A stretch of DNA of 64,000 bases from RYN-230 sp963770545 (lineage in GTDB: Bacteria; Actinomycetota; Actinomycetes; Streptosporangiales; Streptosporangiaceae): NCBI GenBank assembly GCA_963770545.1, contig CAVYQF010000043.1:583164-647163 (forward strand). Direction: 5' to 3'. Of this stretch, positions 1 to 8,552 are shown piece by piece; the stretch's first letter is position 1, and each line of letters begins with the position of its first letter. The notes beneath the pieces were generated by a model. That model did not search any database, was not told where the DNA came from, and saw nothing but the letters and a program-made list of their open reading frames with translations. The translations under genes and the position numbers were made by a program.

Positions 1-1560
1 CCGACGGCCTGGCTCAGTACCAGCTGGCGGGCTGGCTGGTCCGGCGGCAGCCGGGAGTCAGCGAAGTGGATGACCACATCGAACTCGAACGGCCGCACCC
101 GGGAGGAGTAGGCCTGCAGGCCAGCCACCTCCGGCTGACCGGGGTCGCAGACCACGAGGCGGCCCCCGGCGGCCGCCAGGCCAGTCGGGTAGACGAACGG
201 CGCAGGCCCGGTGATCCGGGCCGCCGACGGTGCGGCGGCGTCCAGGTCGACCTGGAAGATGCCCGCGTCCTGGGCGACGACGCAGATGAACGGGTTGTCG
301 GACGGGGAGAACGGCTTCACCCCCGCGTCGAGGACGTAGAGCTGCCCGTCGCTGGTCCGGGCGATGCCCGTCGGCGCGGCCAGCGGGTTGCCCGCGGGCA
401 GCAGCGCCGTCTCGGTCCAGGCCGCCGTCCTGCGGTCGAACTCGCACCAGGTTGCCCGGGAACCCGGCGGAGGTGGCCGGAGCCTGGTCGCCGCCGTCGC
501 CGATCAGCAAGGTGCCGTCCGGCTCCGCCACGAGCGACAGCGGCTCGGTGACGGTGTGCAGTGCGGTCCGGGTCACGGTCAGCGGGGCCGGCTGGATGGT
601 GATGATCTGGGCCGCGGCGGGCTCGGGCGGCTGCGGCCCGCGGTCCAGGACCAGCAGGTTGCCGTTACCCGGGTCAACGGCCATGGCCACCGGCCACAGT
701 GCCGCGCCCGGCGTGGCCAGCGAGGCGGCCTGCACCGCCGGGCTGGCCGGGAACGGCGCGGGGATCGCATAGAGGCGCCCGGGGCGGTCTAGCACGTAGA
801 GCGTTTCCGGCGCTGGTCCCTGCGCGGGCCGCACGGCCAGGGCCACGACGCTGGTGAGCGGGAGCGTGCCCGCCGCGACCGGCTGTGGGCGGGGCGGGGC
901 CCCGGCCAGGTCGTAGCGGCCCACCTGGTCCAGGTGCCACACGCAGTTCGTCAGCGGTATCGGCACGCCGGCCGGTACCGCGGTGTCGCCGACCAGCAGG
1001 CTGCCGTCCGAGCTCACCGCCACGCACCATGGCCGGGTCATGCCTGGCACGCTGACCGTGCTGCCCAGTACCGCTGGTCCCTGCGAGACCAGGCCGGTCA
1101 CGGCCGCGACGCCGCCGGCGGCCGGGTCCACGGAGAGCAGCCGGATACCCTCGTCGAGGGCGACCCGGGGCCGCGTGCTGCCCACCGCGTACAGGCTGAG
1201 ATAGGTGCCCAGCCCGGCCTTGGTGCCGCGCTGACGGTAGATCCGGGCGATCTCCGCGGTGACCTTGCGCCGCTGGTATTCATCCCAGAGCTGGCTGCCC
1301 TGCAGCTCCGGGAACTCCAGGGCAACCCACGAGGCCAGCCAGGGCAGGAAGTCGCCCGGTGCGGTCCAGGGATCGAACAGCCGGTCCATGCGGGCGATCT
1401 GGGCGGTGATCGCGTCGTGCGCGCTGACGCCATCGGGGATGCCCGTGAGGATCTTCTCGAAGATGCGCAGCATGGCGCCGAGAGAGAACTGCGGTGCGGC
1501 TGGCTCGTCCTGCCATAGCACCGGCGGCAGGTACTTCAGGTAGCTGCTCGGCTCGGTCAT
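1..1560 (-). CDS. Tail protein I / baseplate protein with C-terminal beta-propeller, frameshifted and cut by window edge
   Basis: The first ~150 residues resemble the phage P2 gpI / Afp12-type tail protein (YLKYLPPVLWQDE start, then LPWLASWVALEF and a helical region with RRKVTAEIARIYRQRGTKAG), which links the baseplate wedge to fibres. Residues ~150 onward are repeated blade-like segments (for example GSLLVGDTAVPAG, ETLYVLDRPGRLYAI, GNLLVLDRG, GTLLIGDGGD), i.e. an NHL/propeller-like extension. Near 439-445 the frame breaks: the ATG frame turns into Arg/Pro-rich nonsense, while the next frame continues the same blade pattern (GQLYVLDAGVKPF, GRLVVCDPGQPEV) and stays open to base 1. One extra base, or two lost, explains it. 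It is the last visible gene of the eCIS operon, 34 bp after baseplate J. Family assignment is good; whether the frameshift is real cannot be told here. Confidence 0.8.
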
Positions 1561-1594
1561 GCTGCCCGCCTCCCCACGGGCCCGTCCAGCGCGC

Positions 1595-3808
1595 TCACAT
1601 CGGCGTCACAGTGAACGTGATCTGGTGCATGGCGTCCGCGGCCGGGCACACCAGCTCGTAGTCGGCGACCCGTACCGAGGCCCCGAACGCGGAGAGCGGG
1701 AACGGCCGCTCGGTGGCGTTCCAGTTGCCGGCGGTCCCGGTGGGGTTGAGCGGCGGGAAATGGTAGACGGGGGTGTCGGGCTTGATCTGGAGCGTGGAGA
1801 TGTAGCCGAGATCTTCCGAGGGCGTGATCGCCCGGAACAGGTCGGAGGTCAGCACGGACTGCCCGACCTGCCAGCCGGTGCCGTCCGGGCCGCCCTGGGT
1901 CGGGTGCAGGAAAGCCTGGATCTGGCTCAGCGTGTCGGCCGCCACCTTCGCCTGATCCGCACCCGCCTGGAGTGCCTCCTGCCACAGCACCAGGGCGACG
2001 CTGACAATCACCGGGAGGTACCTCGGCCCGAGGACCTGCAGGTGCGCCGTGAGTTCCCGGCGGGGCTCGAGGTAGGCGCTGACCTCGCGGATAAGGTCCT
2101 GGGTGGGCACCGGCTGGGAGACGGATGCGCCCTGATCGGGCACGACGATCAGATTCACGTTGCCGGGGGCCCGGACGATGCCGGCGAATGTCCACGGGTC
2201 CCCCTTCTGCCAGGCCGCCGGGGCCGGCCCCGGGGCGACGGCGGCCTGCAGGCGCGGGGTGAGGCAGCGCACGATCCGGACATCGTTGCTGGCCTCGCGG
2301 GCCAGGAACTCGTAGTCGTCCGCGGTGACCGCCCGGTCGCGGATCTTCAGCTCTTCAGGGGCGCGGCGCAGAGTGTCCTCTATCGGTTCCTCGTCGGCTC
2401 CATCCAGCCCCGGCCCCAGGTTGGATACGTTTGTGATGCCAGGAACCGGCACCCCGAGCACGGTCACCTGAGCGGGCGCCACGTTGCCTGCGGCGCCCGC
2501 GGAGACGTACCGGTAGCGAGCGGCCCGGACCTGGCTGCCTGCAGGCGGTATCGAACCGTGGCCCGCGGTGGCCAGGCCGTCGGCCTGGCCGCCGGCCTGG
2601 CCGTCGTAGTTGCCGAAAACGATCTCACCGGTGACCGGATTGGCCAGGTAGAAGTCTCCGGCCGTGGCAGGCAAGTCGTCCGCCAGCGTCCAGTCCTGCC
2701 AGCTCACCGGGCTTCCCGCGCCGACCTGCACCTCCAGATCGGCGTCGGGCGGTCCGCCGCCCGGGAGGCGGAACAGCGGCCGGTTCTGCAGCTGGAAGAC
2801 CTGGAACGGGTCGCCGGTGCTCGACCCGAGGACCTCGTTGCGAACCGTCAGCGCGGTCCGGGCGAGCGTCGCGTTGAACAGCAGCCGGTCGATGCCGACG
2901 GCCAGGGGTGGCGCAGCGGGGTCGGCGGCCGGGTTGGTCAGCCGCAGGCCGAGCCACTGCAGCGAGTCGGTGACCGCGGCACTGGGATCGCTGGCCGTGA
3001 CAGTCGTCCACGCGTCGGTGGCCTGATGTCCCACGGCAGGCTGCGCCGCCCAGCCGGGCGGCGGCGGCAGCCGCACGCTCCCGTCATGCTGCAGGGAGCC
3101 GGTCCCGTCGTCGGCCGCCGGGACCACGGGCCACGTCATCGGCTCCGCGGCGCCCTGGGAGTACACCCAGGCCAGCGATACCTGGCTGGGGTCGGCGACC
3201 GGGAGGTAGAGCTGCAGGCCGATCTGGACCGGATCGCTGACCGGCTGGTCGAAGCCCAGGCCGATCAGCACGGTCTGGCCGGGGGGTACCTCGATCAGGT
3301 ACTTGCCCGTCGGCGGGCCGATCAGGGTGCTGGAGACGTTCTGGTAGTGACTGGCGGCGGCGCCGGCCGGGTACGGGCCGATGGCCACGGCGGCCTTGAG
3401 CGTAGTCGGGAGCACGGTCAGGTCTTCGTCGGTCTCGAAGACGACCGCGGGCTGGCCCTGCTGGGCGGCCGTCTGGGCCTGGGTGCCCGCGGGCACCAGC
3501 ACGGTCCCCGCGCCGGAGGTAAACGTCAGGTAGGTGTGCGCGGGCGTGCCCGGGTCCCGGGTGATGCCGAGCAGGTTCAGGAACCTGACGTAGTTCAGGT
3601 CAGGAACCTGGTTCAGCCGGTAGATCACGGTCTCGGCGAGCCAGGCGAACAATTCGATCAGTGCGATGCCGAGGTCGCTGGGGTTGCGGTCGGTCCACTG
3701 CGGTGCGTACTTGGGAATGAGCCCGGTCATCTCATCGACGAGGTCTTGCCACGTCCGGTCGTCCAGGTTCGGCGGGATGATCCGCCCGCGGCTTGATTCG
3801 AACGTCAC
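1595..3808 (-). CDS. eCIS baseplate J-like protein
   Basis: A ~737-residue baseplate assembly protein of the gpJ / Afp11 type, which forms the wedge ring around the spike. The N-terminus (IIPPNLDDRTWQDLVDEM, then PKYAPQWTDRNPSDLGIALI and LFAWLAETVIYRLNQVPD) is the classic start of this family. The C-terminal half carries the family's RDRAVTADDYEFLAREA segment and a domain ending in a PVYHFPPLNPTGT stretch. I place the start at a GTG (3808) preceded by GGAGGG at good spacing; the longer open frame upstream is shadow sequence of gp25. The GTG overlaps the TGA of the gp25 gene by 4 bp, showing translational coupling. Length is normal for eCIS versions of gpJ. Confidence 0.88.
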   Translation of the reverse strand: MTFESSRGRIIPPNLDDRTWQDLVDEMTGLIPKYAPQWTDRNPSDLGIALIELFAWLAETVIYRLNQVPDLNYVRFLNLLGITRDPGTPAHTYLTFTSGAGTVLVPAGTQAQTAAQQGQPAVVFETDEDLTVLPTTLKAAVAIGPYPAGAAASHYQNVSSTLIGPPTGKYLIEVPPGQTVLIGLGFDQPVSDPVQIGLQLYLPVADPSQVSLAWVYSQGAAEPMTWPVVPAADDGTGSLQHDGSVRLPPPPGWAAQPAVGHQATDAWTTVTASDPSAAVTDSLQWLGLRLTNPAADPAAPPLAVGIDRLLFNATLARTALTVRNEVLGSSTGDPFQVFQLQNRPLFRLPGGGPPDADLEVQVGAGSPVSWQDWTLADDLPATAGDFYLANPVTGEIVFGNYDGQAGGQADGLATAGHGSIPPAGSQVRAARYRYVSAGAAGNVAPAQVTVLGVPVPGITNVSNLGPGLDGADEEPIEDTLRRAPEELKIRDRAVTADDYEFLAREASNDVRIVRCLTPRLQAAVAPGPAPAAWQKGDPWTFAGIVRAPGNVNLIVVPDQGASVSQPVPTQDLIREVSAYLEPRRELTAHLQVLGPRYLPVIVSVALVLWQEALQAGADQAKVAADTLSQIQAFLHPTQGGPDGTGWQVGQSVLTSDLFRAITPSEDLGYISTLQIKPDTPVYHFPPLNPTGTAGNWNATERPFPLSAFGASVRVADYELVCPAADAMHQITFTVTPM

Positions 3809-4194
3809 GGCGAACCCTCCAGGTTGAGCACGTAGACGAGGTTGTGCACATCGCCTGTGGCCCGCAACTGGTACTGGATGTCGATCAGCAGGGCCTGGGC
3901 CAGGTTGTCGTTGGTGGCCGTGACCCCGAGCACGTCGATGCGCGGTTCCCACTGGGCCAGCGCGGCGGTCACGTAGTAGCTGGCCAGGCTGGCGGTGGAC
4001 GCGTTGTTGGGCGCGAACACCAGGGATTTGAGATTGCCGCCGAACCGCGGCCGCATGACCCGCTCGCCGTACTGGGTGCCAAGGATCATCCGGATCGACT
4101 GCTCGACCTTGGCCTGGCCCGCGGCCTGGCCCAGGCCCTGGGCGCCCAGCTGCAAGGGGTACGCCAGCCCGTTGCCATACGTCTGATCGTTCAT
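3805..4194 (-). CDS. gpW/gp25-family baseplate wedge protein
   Basis: A 129-residue protein of the gp25 family, a sheath-nucleating component of the inner baseplate in T4, R-pyocins and eCIS particles. Visible family marks are the KVEQSIRMILGTQYGERVMR segment and the following PRFGGNLKSLVFAPNN, with the family's small C-terminal alpha/beta part (WEPRIDVLGV). It sits between the VgrG-like spike and baseplate J, the usual place in phage-tail-like clusters. It overlaps the start of baseplate J by 4 bp. Confidence 0.9.
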   Translation of the reverse strand: MNDQTYGNGLAYPLQLGAQGLGQAAGQAKVEQSIRMILGTQYGERVMRPRFGGNLKSLVFAPNNASTASLASYYVTAALAQWEPRIDVLGVTATNDNLAQALLIDIQYQLRATGDVHNLVYVLNLEGSP

Positions 4195-4213
4195 CGGCCT
4201 GCCCCCCGGCCCG

Positions 4214-5884
4214 TCATGTGACGTCCACCTGCTGCTCGGTCATGGTGATCTTGGTGGCTCCCCCGGCCGCCCCCAGGCTGACCTGGCCGGTGGCCTCGAT
4301 CGTGAGGTCGCCGCTGGATTTGATACTGAGGTCCCCCTGGGCCGCGATGGTGATGGAGCCATCCGCTGCGTTCAGCGTGATCGAGCTCCCGGAGCTGTCC
4401 TGGATGGTCAGCTTCCCGGCGCCCGCTGTGTCGTCGAAGGTGATCATGTGGCCGGCCCGGCTCTTGATCACGCGCTGGCTGTTCGTCCCGTCCGCGTTCT
4501 TGGCGGGCGGGCGGCCGGTGGCGTTCCACAGGCTGCCGATGACGTACGGCTGGGAGAGATCGCCGTGCTCGAAGGCGACCAGCACCTGATCACCCTTTTC
4601 CGGCAGCGCGAAAAACCCCCGGTCCGGCCCGGCCATCGGCGCGGCGCACGGAGCCCAGTCGCTGATGAACGCGTCAGACAGGCCCGGAAACTTCACCCGG
4701 ACCCGGCCTAGCGGCACCTTGGCCGGCACGGCCATCGCCTCGTTGTTGTCGTGCACCTCGCCGACCACGACGCCGTAGAAGCGTGACGGCCGGCTCGGGG
4801 ACGGTTCCTCGGTCAGTTGCTTACGGAGCAGTCCCAGCAGGCTGGAATGGCCGCGCTGGGTGATCGAGAAGCTGGTGGTGAAGCCGCTGCCGTCGATTCT
4901 GTGGGTGACCTGGCGGACCCGGTAGGTGCCGCTGAACCGGCGCCCCACGCCCCGGATCTCGATGTACCGCCCGGCGGCCAGGTCCGGGAGGCCGATGCAG
5001 GATCCGGACCCTTCGTACATGCCCTCCAGCAGGTCAGCCAGCAGTGACTTGGCGAGTTCGGCGGCGCTGACCGGGTTCTTGACCGTCTGGTGCATGATGC
5101 CCTGCCGGGCCAGCGTGCCGAGCAGGTCGAGGGCCGCGCTGCCCAGCTTCTCCACCAGATCGTCGACGTCGAAATCGGCGGCGATCACGGCCACGTAGAT
5201 GGCTTGCGCGAGCTCCTGGTTGTAGCTGCGGACAACCTGCAACCCGGCCAGGCCCGCGTCCGAGATCCGCGGGCTGAAGCTGGACAGATTGCTGCCCCAC
5301 TCCAGCACGTGCGCGGCCAGCTGCGGCCGCGGGAACTGGAAGTGCAGCCGGTCCCACTCGACGTAGACGTCAAAGAAGTACTGCTGCGCCTGGGCCTTCA
5401 GGAAGGCCATGTCGCTTTCGACCTTGACCTTCTGCTCCGCAACGAAGTCCGGGGTCGGGTCCACCACGGGAATCAGCCCGTTGGTCACCGCGATCTGCGC
5501 CGCGATCAGGCTGTCGTTCATGAACGAGTACTGGGTGGGCGGTGGCTGCGAGCGGCGCATCTTGTACGACTTGTCGTAGCCGGACACGCTGATCGTCGGC
5601 GGACCGTCGGTAGGGAACGACGGCTCGATCGCGGCGATCTCGCCGAGCAGCGCCGGCGTCAGGTCGTTGCCGTAGCCAAGATGAATCTCGACGGTTTTGC
5701 CCAGATCGAGCAGCGCCGAGTCGAGCAGCGAGTTGTCGCTGTTGCGGAGGACGAAGCGGAACGTGCCCGCCAGGTCAAGATCGGTGTCCACCTCCAGGCT
5801 GAGAATCTGGTCCGCCAGGTCAGCGGCGAGCGTGAGGCCGGAGATGCGGACTTCGAACCGTGGGGCGAACGGCGGCGTGCTCAT
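4214..5884 (-). CDS. VgrG-like spike protein of the eCIS
   Basis: A 556-residue spike/hub protein (Afp8/VgrG type; gpD plus gpV/gp5 organisation). Residues ~1-340 form the gp27-like hub part (FEVRISGLTLAADLADQILS start, LHFQFPRP in the middle). Residues ~365-450 are an OB-fold gp5/gpV-like domain (FYGVVVGEVHDNNEAM, GRVRVKFPGLSD, then GDQVLVAFEHGDLSQPYVIG). The rest is a short beta-repeat needle (ITLNAADGSITIAAQGDLSI and similar). No enzymatic C-terminal extension is present, so it looks like a pure spike. Its ATG overlaps the stop of the LysM gene by 1 bp. The needle would be expected to bind a PAAR-like tip; a candidate lies at 13418-13792. Confidence 0.9.
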   Translation of the reverse strand: MSTPPFAPRFEVRISGLTLAADLADQILSLEVDTDLDLAGTFRFVLRNSDNSLLDSALLDLGKTVEIHLGYGNDLTPALLGEIAAIEPSFPTDGPPTISVSGYDKSYKMRRSQPPPTQYSFMNDSLIAAQIAVTNGLIPVVDPTPDFVAEQKVKVESDMAFLKAQAQQYFFDVYVEWDRLHFQFPRPQLAAHVLEWGSNLSSFSPRISDAGLAGLQVVRSYNQELAQAIYVAVIAADFDVDDLVEKLGSAALDLLGTLARQGIMHQTVKNPVSAAELAKSLLADLLEGMYEGSGSCIGLPDLAAGRYIEIRGVGRRFSGTYRVRQVTHRIDGSGFTTSFSITQRGHSSLLGLLRKQLTEEPSPSRPSRFYGVVVGEVHDNNEAMAVPAKVPLGRVRVKFPGLSDAFISDWAPCAAPMAGPDRGFFALPEKGDQVLVAFEHGDLSQPYVIGSLWNATGRPPAKNADGTNSQRVIKSRAGHMITFDDTAGAGKLTIQDSSGSSITLNAADGSITIAAQGDLSIKSSGDLTIEATGQVSLGAAGGATKITMTEQQVDVT

Positions 5885-6633
5885 CAGCGCTGGGCCGATC
5901 CGCTGGCCGGGGCGGGGATGATCAGTGACGTACCGGGAGGCAGGCTGAGCGGGTCGAGGACCTGGTTAGCGTCCGCGATCACGCGCCACTGGGCGGCGTC
6001 GCCCAGGAAGGCGGCGGCGATGCCGCTCAGCGTCTCCCCCAGCGCGACCACGTGCAGCGAGGCCGCCCCGGCCAGCACCGCAGCCGCCGCGGCCTGCCCC
6101 CCGACCGCATTCACCGCCGCGGACACGGTCGGCGAGCCGAAGAAGATCCCCTGGCTGATCTCCAGGTCGATGTCCACGTATTCCTGCAGCCGCACGGACA
6201 TGCTGGAGCGCACGGGGGTGCCGTCCCGCAGGAACATGGTGAACCGCTGGCTGACATCCACGAGCACGCAGCGGAACTGCACCTGCCCGAGCGAGAAGAG
6301 CAGCACCGGGGGTGCTTTGGTGAGGGGCTGCCGGTCGAGCAGCTGCACGATGGGCTGGGTAAAGCCACGGACATCCGAACCTGTCTCGTAGCTGTCAAAG
6401 AACAGCTCCATGGTCAGCACGCGGGCCCGGCCCCGGACGTACTGCAGCGGGGGTGCGTTCAGCCCGGGGACGCCGACCTCAGCGAAGGTGTTCCCCTGCT
6501 CGAACTTGAGCTCCTCCGGGTTGTACATCACCGGGTAGCTGGCGCCGGTCGTGGTGTCGATGATGCGGGCCTTGGCCAGCTCATTGCTCACGGGCCGGGC
6601 GGGGGGCACGAATTTGGGACTCAGGGGCAGCAC
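5884..6633 (-). CDS. LysM-containing baseplate/hub protein (Afp7-like)
   Basis: A ~249-residue protein with an N-terminal region typical of eCIS Afp7-like proteins (YPVMYNPEELKFEQGNTFAE, then VLTMELFFDSYETGSDVRGF and a VSQRFTMFLRDGTPVR segment) followed by a C-terminal LysM domain (HVVALGETLSGIAAAFLGD, then WRVIADANQVLDP and PGTSLIIPA). In T4-like baseplates the gp53 equivalent clamps the wedge, and LysM may touch peptidoglycan or fold as a structural clamp. I prefer the GTG at 6633, five bases after a GGAGG, over the in-frame GTG at 6645. It follows the DUF4157 gene with no gap and overlaps the VgrG start. Confidence 0.85.
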   Translation of the reverse strand: MLPLSPKFVPPARPVSNELAKARIIDTTTGASYPVMYNPEELKFEQGNTFAEVGVPGLNAPPLQYVRGRARVLTMELFFDSYETGSDVRGFTQPIVQLLDRQPLTKAPPVLLFSLGQVQFRCVLVDVSQRFTMFLRDGTPVRSSMSVRLQEYVDIDLEISQGIFFGSPTVSAAVNAVGGQAAAAAVLAGAASLHVVALGETLSGIAAAFLGDAAQWRVIADANQVLDPLSLPPGTSLIIPAPASGSAQR

Positions 6634-6634
6634 A

Positions 6635-7585
6635 TCAGCCTCCACGCTCGAAATCGGTGCGCAGCTGGCGCATCACGTCGCTGATGAGGCGGCGCCGCAG
6701 TTCCTCCACGTCGAAGGGCGCGGGCGGCCCGGTGTCCCGGTCAGCCGACGCTGGCATCGGGCGGGCCTGCGCCGGATGGCCCTCCGCTGTCCGGGCCGCC
6801 CCGCCCGGCTGGGCGGCGGGCGGCGCCGGGGGGGATGCGGGCCACGGGCGCTGGGGACCGGCCGGGACCGGCGGCCGGCCGGCGGCTCCGGGTGCGAGCC
6901 CGCCGGGAGCGGCCCGCGGCCAGGCGGCCGTCTCGATCGCGAGCGCGGCGTCCTCCTCGCCATCGGCACCCCCCGCGGCGGCCCGGCGCCACACCCGGCC
7001 CGGGTCGAGCAACGCCGTCACGTGGGCCGCCTCGTGGGCCAGCAGCGCAAAGCCCGCTGGCTCGTCCGGCCGGTACCAGCCGGCGCGGAGGTGCACGTCC
7101 GTGCCCGTGGTGACGGCATCAGCCCGGTGCGCCCGGGCGACGGCGTCAGCGGCCGCACTGGTGTGCACCCGGACGGCGTCGGCTCCCGCGCCCGCGACGT
7201 CGCGCAGCCGGGTACGGATGTCAGCGGGCAGCGGCCGCCCCGGGGCCGCGGCGGGGTCGCCGGGCCCGGCCGGTGCGGGACTCCCGGGAGCGGCGTCATC
7301 CGGAACCGTGCTCCCGGTGATGAGCTGAAGGTCCGGAGGTCCCGGGGCGCGGCGGCGGCCGGTGACCTGCCCCGCAGGGGGTCCCGCGGCGGGCCCTTCG
7401 CGGCGCTCGAACCGGTGGCCGTACCGGGAGTCCAGCTCGGCCACCCGCTGCAGGGCGGGCTGGAGGCTGGTCGCCCACGGGCGGGTGACCAGATGACGCG
7501 CGACGAGGTGGCGGCCCGCGGCGTCGAGGAGCTCGCCCAGCGTGCTGGGGAGCGGGCCATCGTCCGCCGTTCCGCTATCGGTCAT
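6635..7585 (-). CDS. DUF4157-domain eCIS protein
   Basis: A ~316-residue protein with a DUF4157 domain at about residues 110-190: LPADIRTRLRDVAGAGADAV, VRVHTSAAADAVARAHRADA and the HExxH-like LLAHEAAHVTALLD. DUF4157 proteins are strongly linked to eCIS loci and are proposed to be cargo or loading-associated proteins with a putative metallopeptidase fold. The remainder is Pro/Ala/Gly-rich and probably disordered, ending in a charged helix (VEELRRRLISDVMRQLRTDF). The ATG at 7585 (MTDSGTADDG) is chosen because it overlaps the preceding small gene by 11 bp; the longer frame is shadow. The HEAAH sequence keeps both His and the Glu of HExxH, so activity is possible but not shown. Confidence 0.75.
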   Translation of the reverse strand: MTDSGTADDGPLPSTLGELLDAAGRHLVARHLVTRPWATSLQPALQRVAELDSRYGHRFERREGPAAGPPAGQVTGRRRAPGPPDLQLITGSTVPDDAAPGSPAPAGPGDPAAAPGRPLPADIRTRLRDVAGAGADAVRVHTSAAADAVARAHRADAVTTGTDVHLRAGWYRPDEPAGFALLAHEAAHVTALLDPGRVWRRAAAGGADGEEDAALAIETAAWPRAAPGGLAPGAAGRPPVPAGPQRPWPASPPAPPAAQPGGAARTAEGHPAQARPMPASADRDTGPPAPFDVEELRRRLISDVMRQLRTDFERGG

Positions 7586-7739
7586 CGTGTCCCTCGCGCT
7601 CCAGCTGGCTGGAAACTTCCTGCACCCAGCGCTGCCGCTGGGCGTGGTCAAGGCTCAGCACTTCAGTCAGGGTCCAGTGCACGTGTCGTCCGAGGAAGGC
7701 TGCCTCCTGGTGGACCCGGTCCAGGGGGTAGCCGATTAT
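7575..7739 (-). CDS. DUF6760-like small eCIS protein with apparent non-AUG start
   Basis: A 54-residue frame between the tail-assembly gene and the DUF4157 gene. It contains YPLDRVHQEAAFLGRHVHW, then LSLDHAQRQRWVQEVSSQL, the pattern of the short actinobacterial eCIS protein DUF6760 (tyrosine-proline-leucine start, central histidine-tryptophan, a helix with RQRWV). There is no ATG, GTG or TTG upstream of the conserved part. The first conserved residues are preceded by ATA ATC directly after a GGGGGG run that could serve as ribosome-binding site, so initiation at ATA (7739) or ATC (7736) is likely, coupled to the overlapping TAA of the upstream gene. It overlaps the DUF4157 ATG by 11 bp. It is likely a structural or assembly accessory; the exact role is unknown. 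Confidence 0.65.
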   Translation of the reverse strand: MIGYPLDRVHQEAAFLGRHVHWTLTEVLSLDHAQRQRWVQEVSSQLEREGHDDR

Positions 7740-8104
7740 CCCCCCAGCAGTGGCACCTCTATCTCGCTGGCCTGCCCGCAGTGCGGGCAGGCCAGCGTGG
7801 CCGTCCGGGGGCCCAGCCCGTTGAGGCGGTTGTAGAGGTCTTGAAGGTGGGCCAGGTCCTCCGAGAACAGGCCCTCGATGACACCGGGGGTCACGTCGGT
7901 CAGCGTGCCAAGTCTGGTCACGACGCGGGACAGCAGGATGATGATCAGGTAGGCCGGCCAGTTCCGTACCCGCGGGTCCTTCAGCGGGTAGATCTCGTCC
8001 GCGGCCGTGGCCAGCCGCATTGTGCCGCTGCGGTGCAGGTCGCCGCCGGTGTCCACGTATCCCTTCGGCAGCTCGAACTCCACCTCGGTGATCAGGACAT
8101 TCAT
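7736..8104 (-). CDS. Phage tail assembly protein (gp41-like) of the eCIS
   Basis: A 122-residue protein immediately after the tube gene, overlapping it by 4 bp (ATGA). The N-terminal part (VEFELPKGYVDTGGDLHRSG, then RLATAADEIYPLKDPRVRNW) and the following hydrophobic helix (AYLIIILLSRVVTRLGTL) match the tail-assembly/chaperone-like proteins found between tube and baseplate genes in actinobacterial phage-tail-like clusters. A C-terminal CPHCGQ motif holds a Cys pair that could bind zinc. Probable role is tube or baseplate assembly in the cytoplasm; probably not abundant in the finished particle. Confidence 0.7.
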   Translation of the reverse strand: MNVLITEVEFELPKGYVDTGGDLHRSGTMRLATAADEIYPLKDPRVRNWPAYLIIILLSRVVTRLGTLTDVTPGVIEGLFSEDLAHLQDLYNRLNGLGPRTATLACPHCGQASEIEVPLLGG

Positions 8105-8541
8105 ACCCTGGTCAATCCCTCGTGGGCGAGAACCAGGGTGGCGATGGCGATTTCACTGCCCTTGGCGTTGAAGCTCGGCCCGTCCCATTTCGTGGGCCAC
8201 GCCCGTACGAAGTTCCACCGGGCCACCTCGGTGCTGTTCGCCAGGTCGAAGATGACGATCGAGCCGTTCTTGCGCACGACGTTGCCCTCGGTGATCTGCT
8301 GGCGCCAGTCCCACAGTTCGGTGGAGTCGGTCAGGCCCCACTTCAGCGAGATGTCCGAGTAGCTGGTCTTGCCGGGGAGTTTATGGACGGTCAGGTTGTC
8401 ACCGCCCTCGCGGTTCTCGATCACTTCGGTGGTGGAGCCGAGGCCAGTGCACTCGGTGAAGCTTCCCTGGGCGATGCCGTCGATCTCAACCAGGAAGTTG
8501 TAAGCCCGGTACGGATCGACGCGCTGTCCTGTCTGGGCCAT
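8101..8541 (-). CDS. eCIS inner tube protein (gp19 family)
   Basis: A 146-residue tube protein of the gp19/Hcp-like family. Marks are the DPYRAYNFLVEIDGIAQGSF start, FTECTGLGSTTEVIENREG, and the SYSDISLKWGLTDSTELWDW segment typical of contractile-tail tubes. The ATG at 8541 is preceded by AAGGAGG at ideal spacing, the best ribosome-binding site of the operon, as expected for a highly expressed structural protein. The longer open frame upstream is shadow of the sheath gene. It stacks as hexamers inside the sheath; only one tube gene is visible. Confidence 0.93.
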   Translation of the reverse strand: MAQTGQRVDPYRAYNFLVEIDGIAQGSFTECTGLGSTTEVIENREGGDNLTVHKLPGKTSYSDISLKWGLTDSTELWDWRQQITEGNVVRKNGSIVIFDLANSTEVARWNFVRAWPTKWDGPSFNAKGSEIAIATLVLAHEGLTRV

Positions 8542-8552
8542 GGCGGTCCTCC

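Noticed and set aside
1559..3796. Long plus-strand open frame of 745 codons (and similar ones at 35402-38077 and 51096-53348)
   Set aside because: Arg/Gly/His-rich shadows antisense to baseplate J, JetC and the GNAT-ACD gene.
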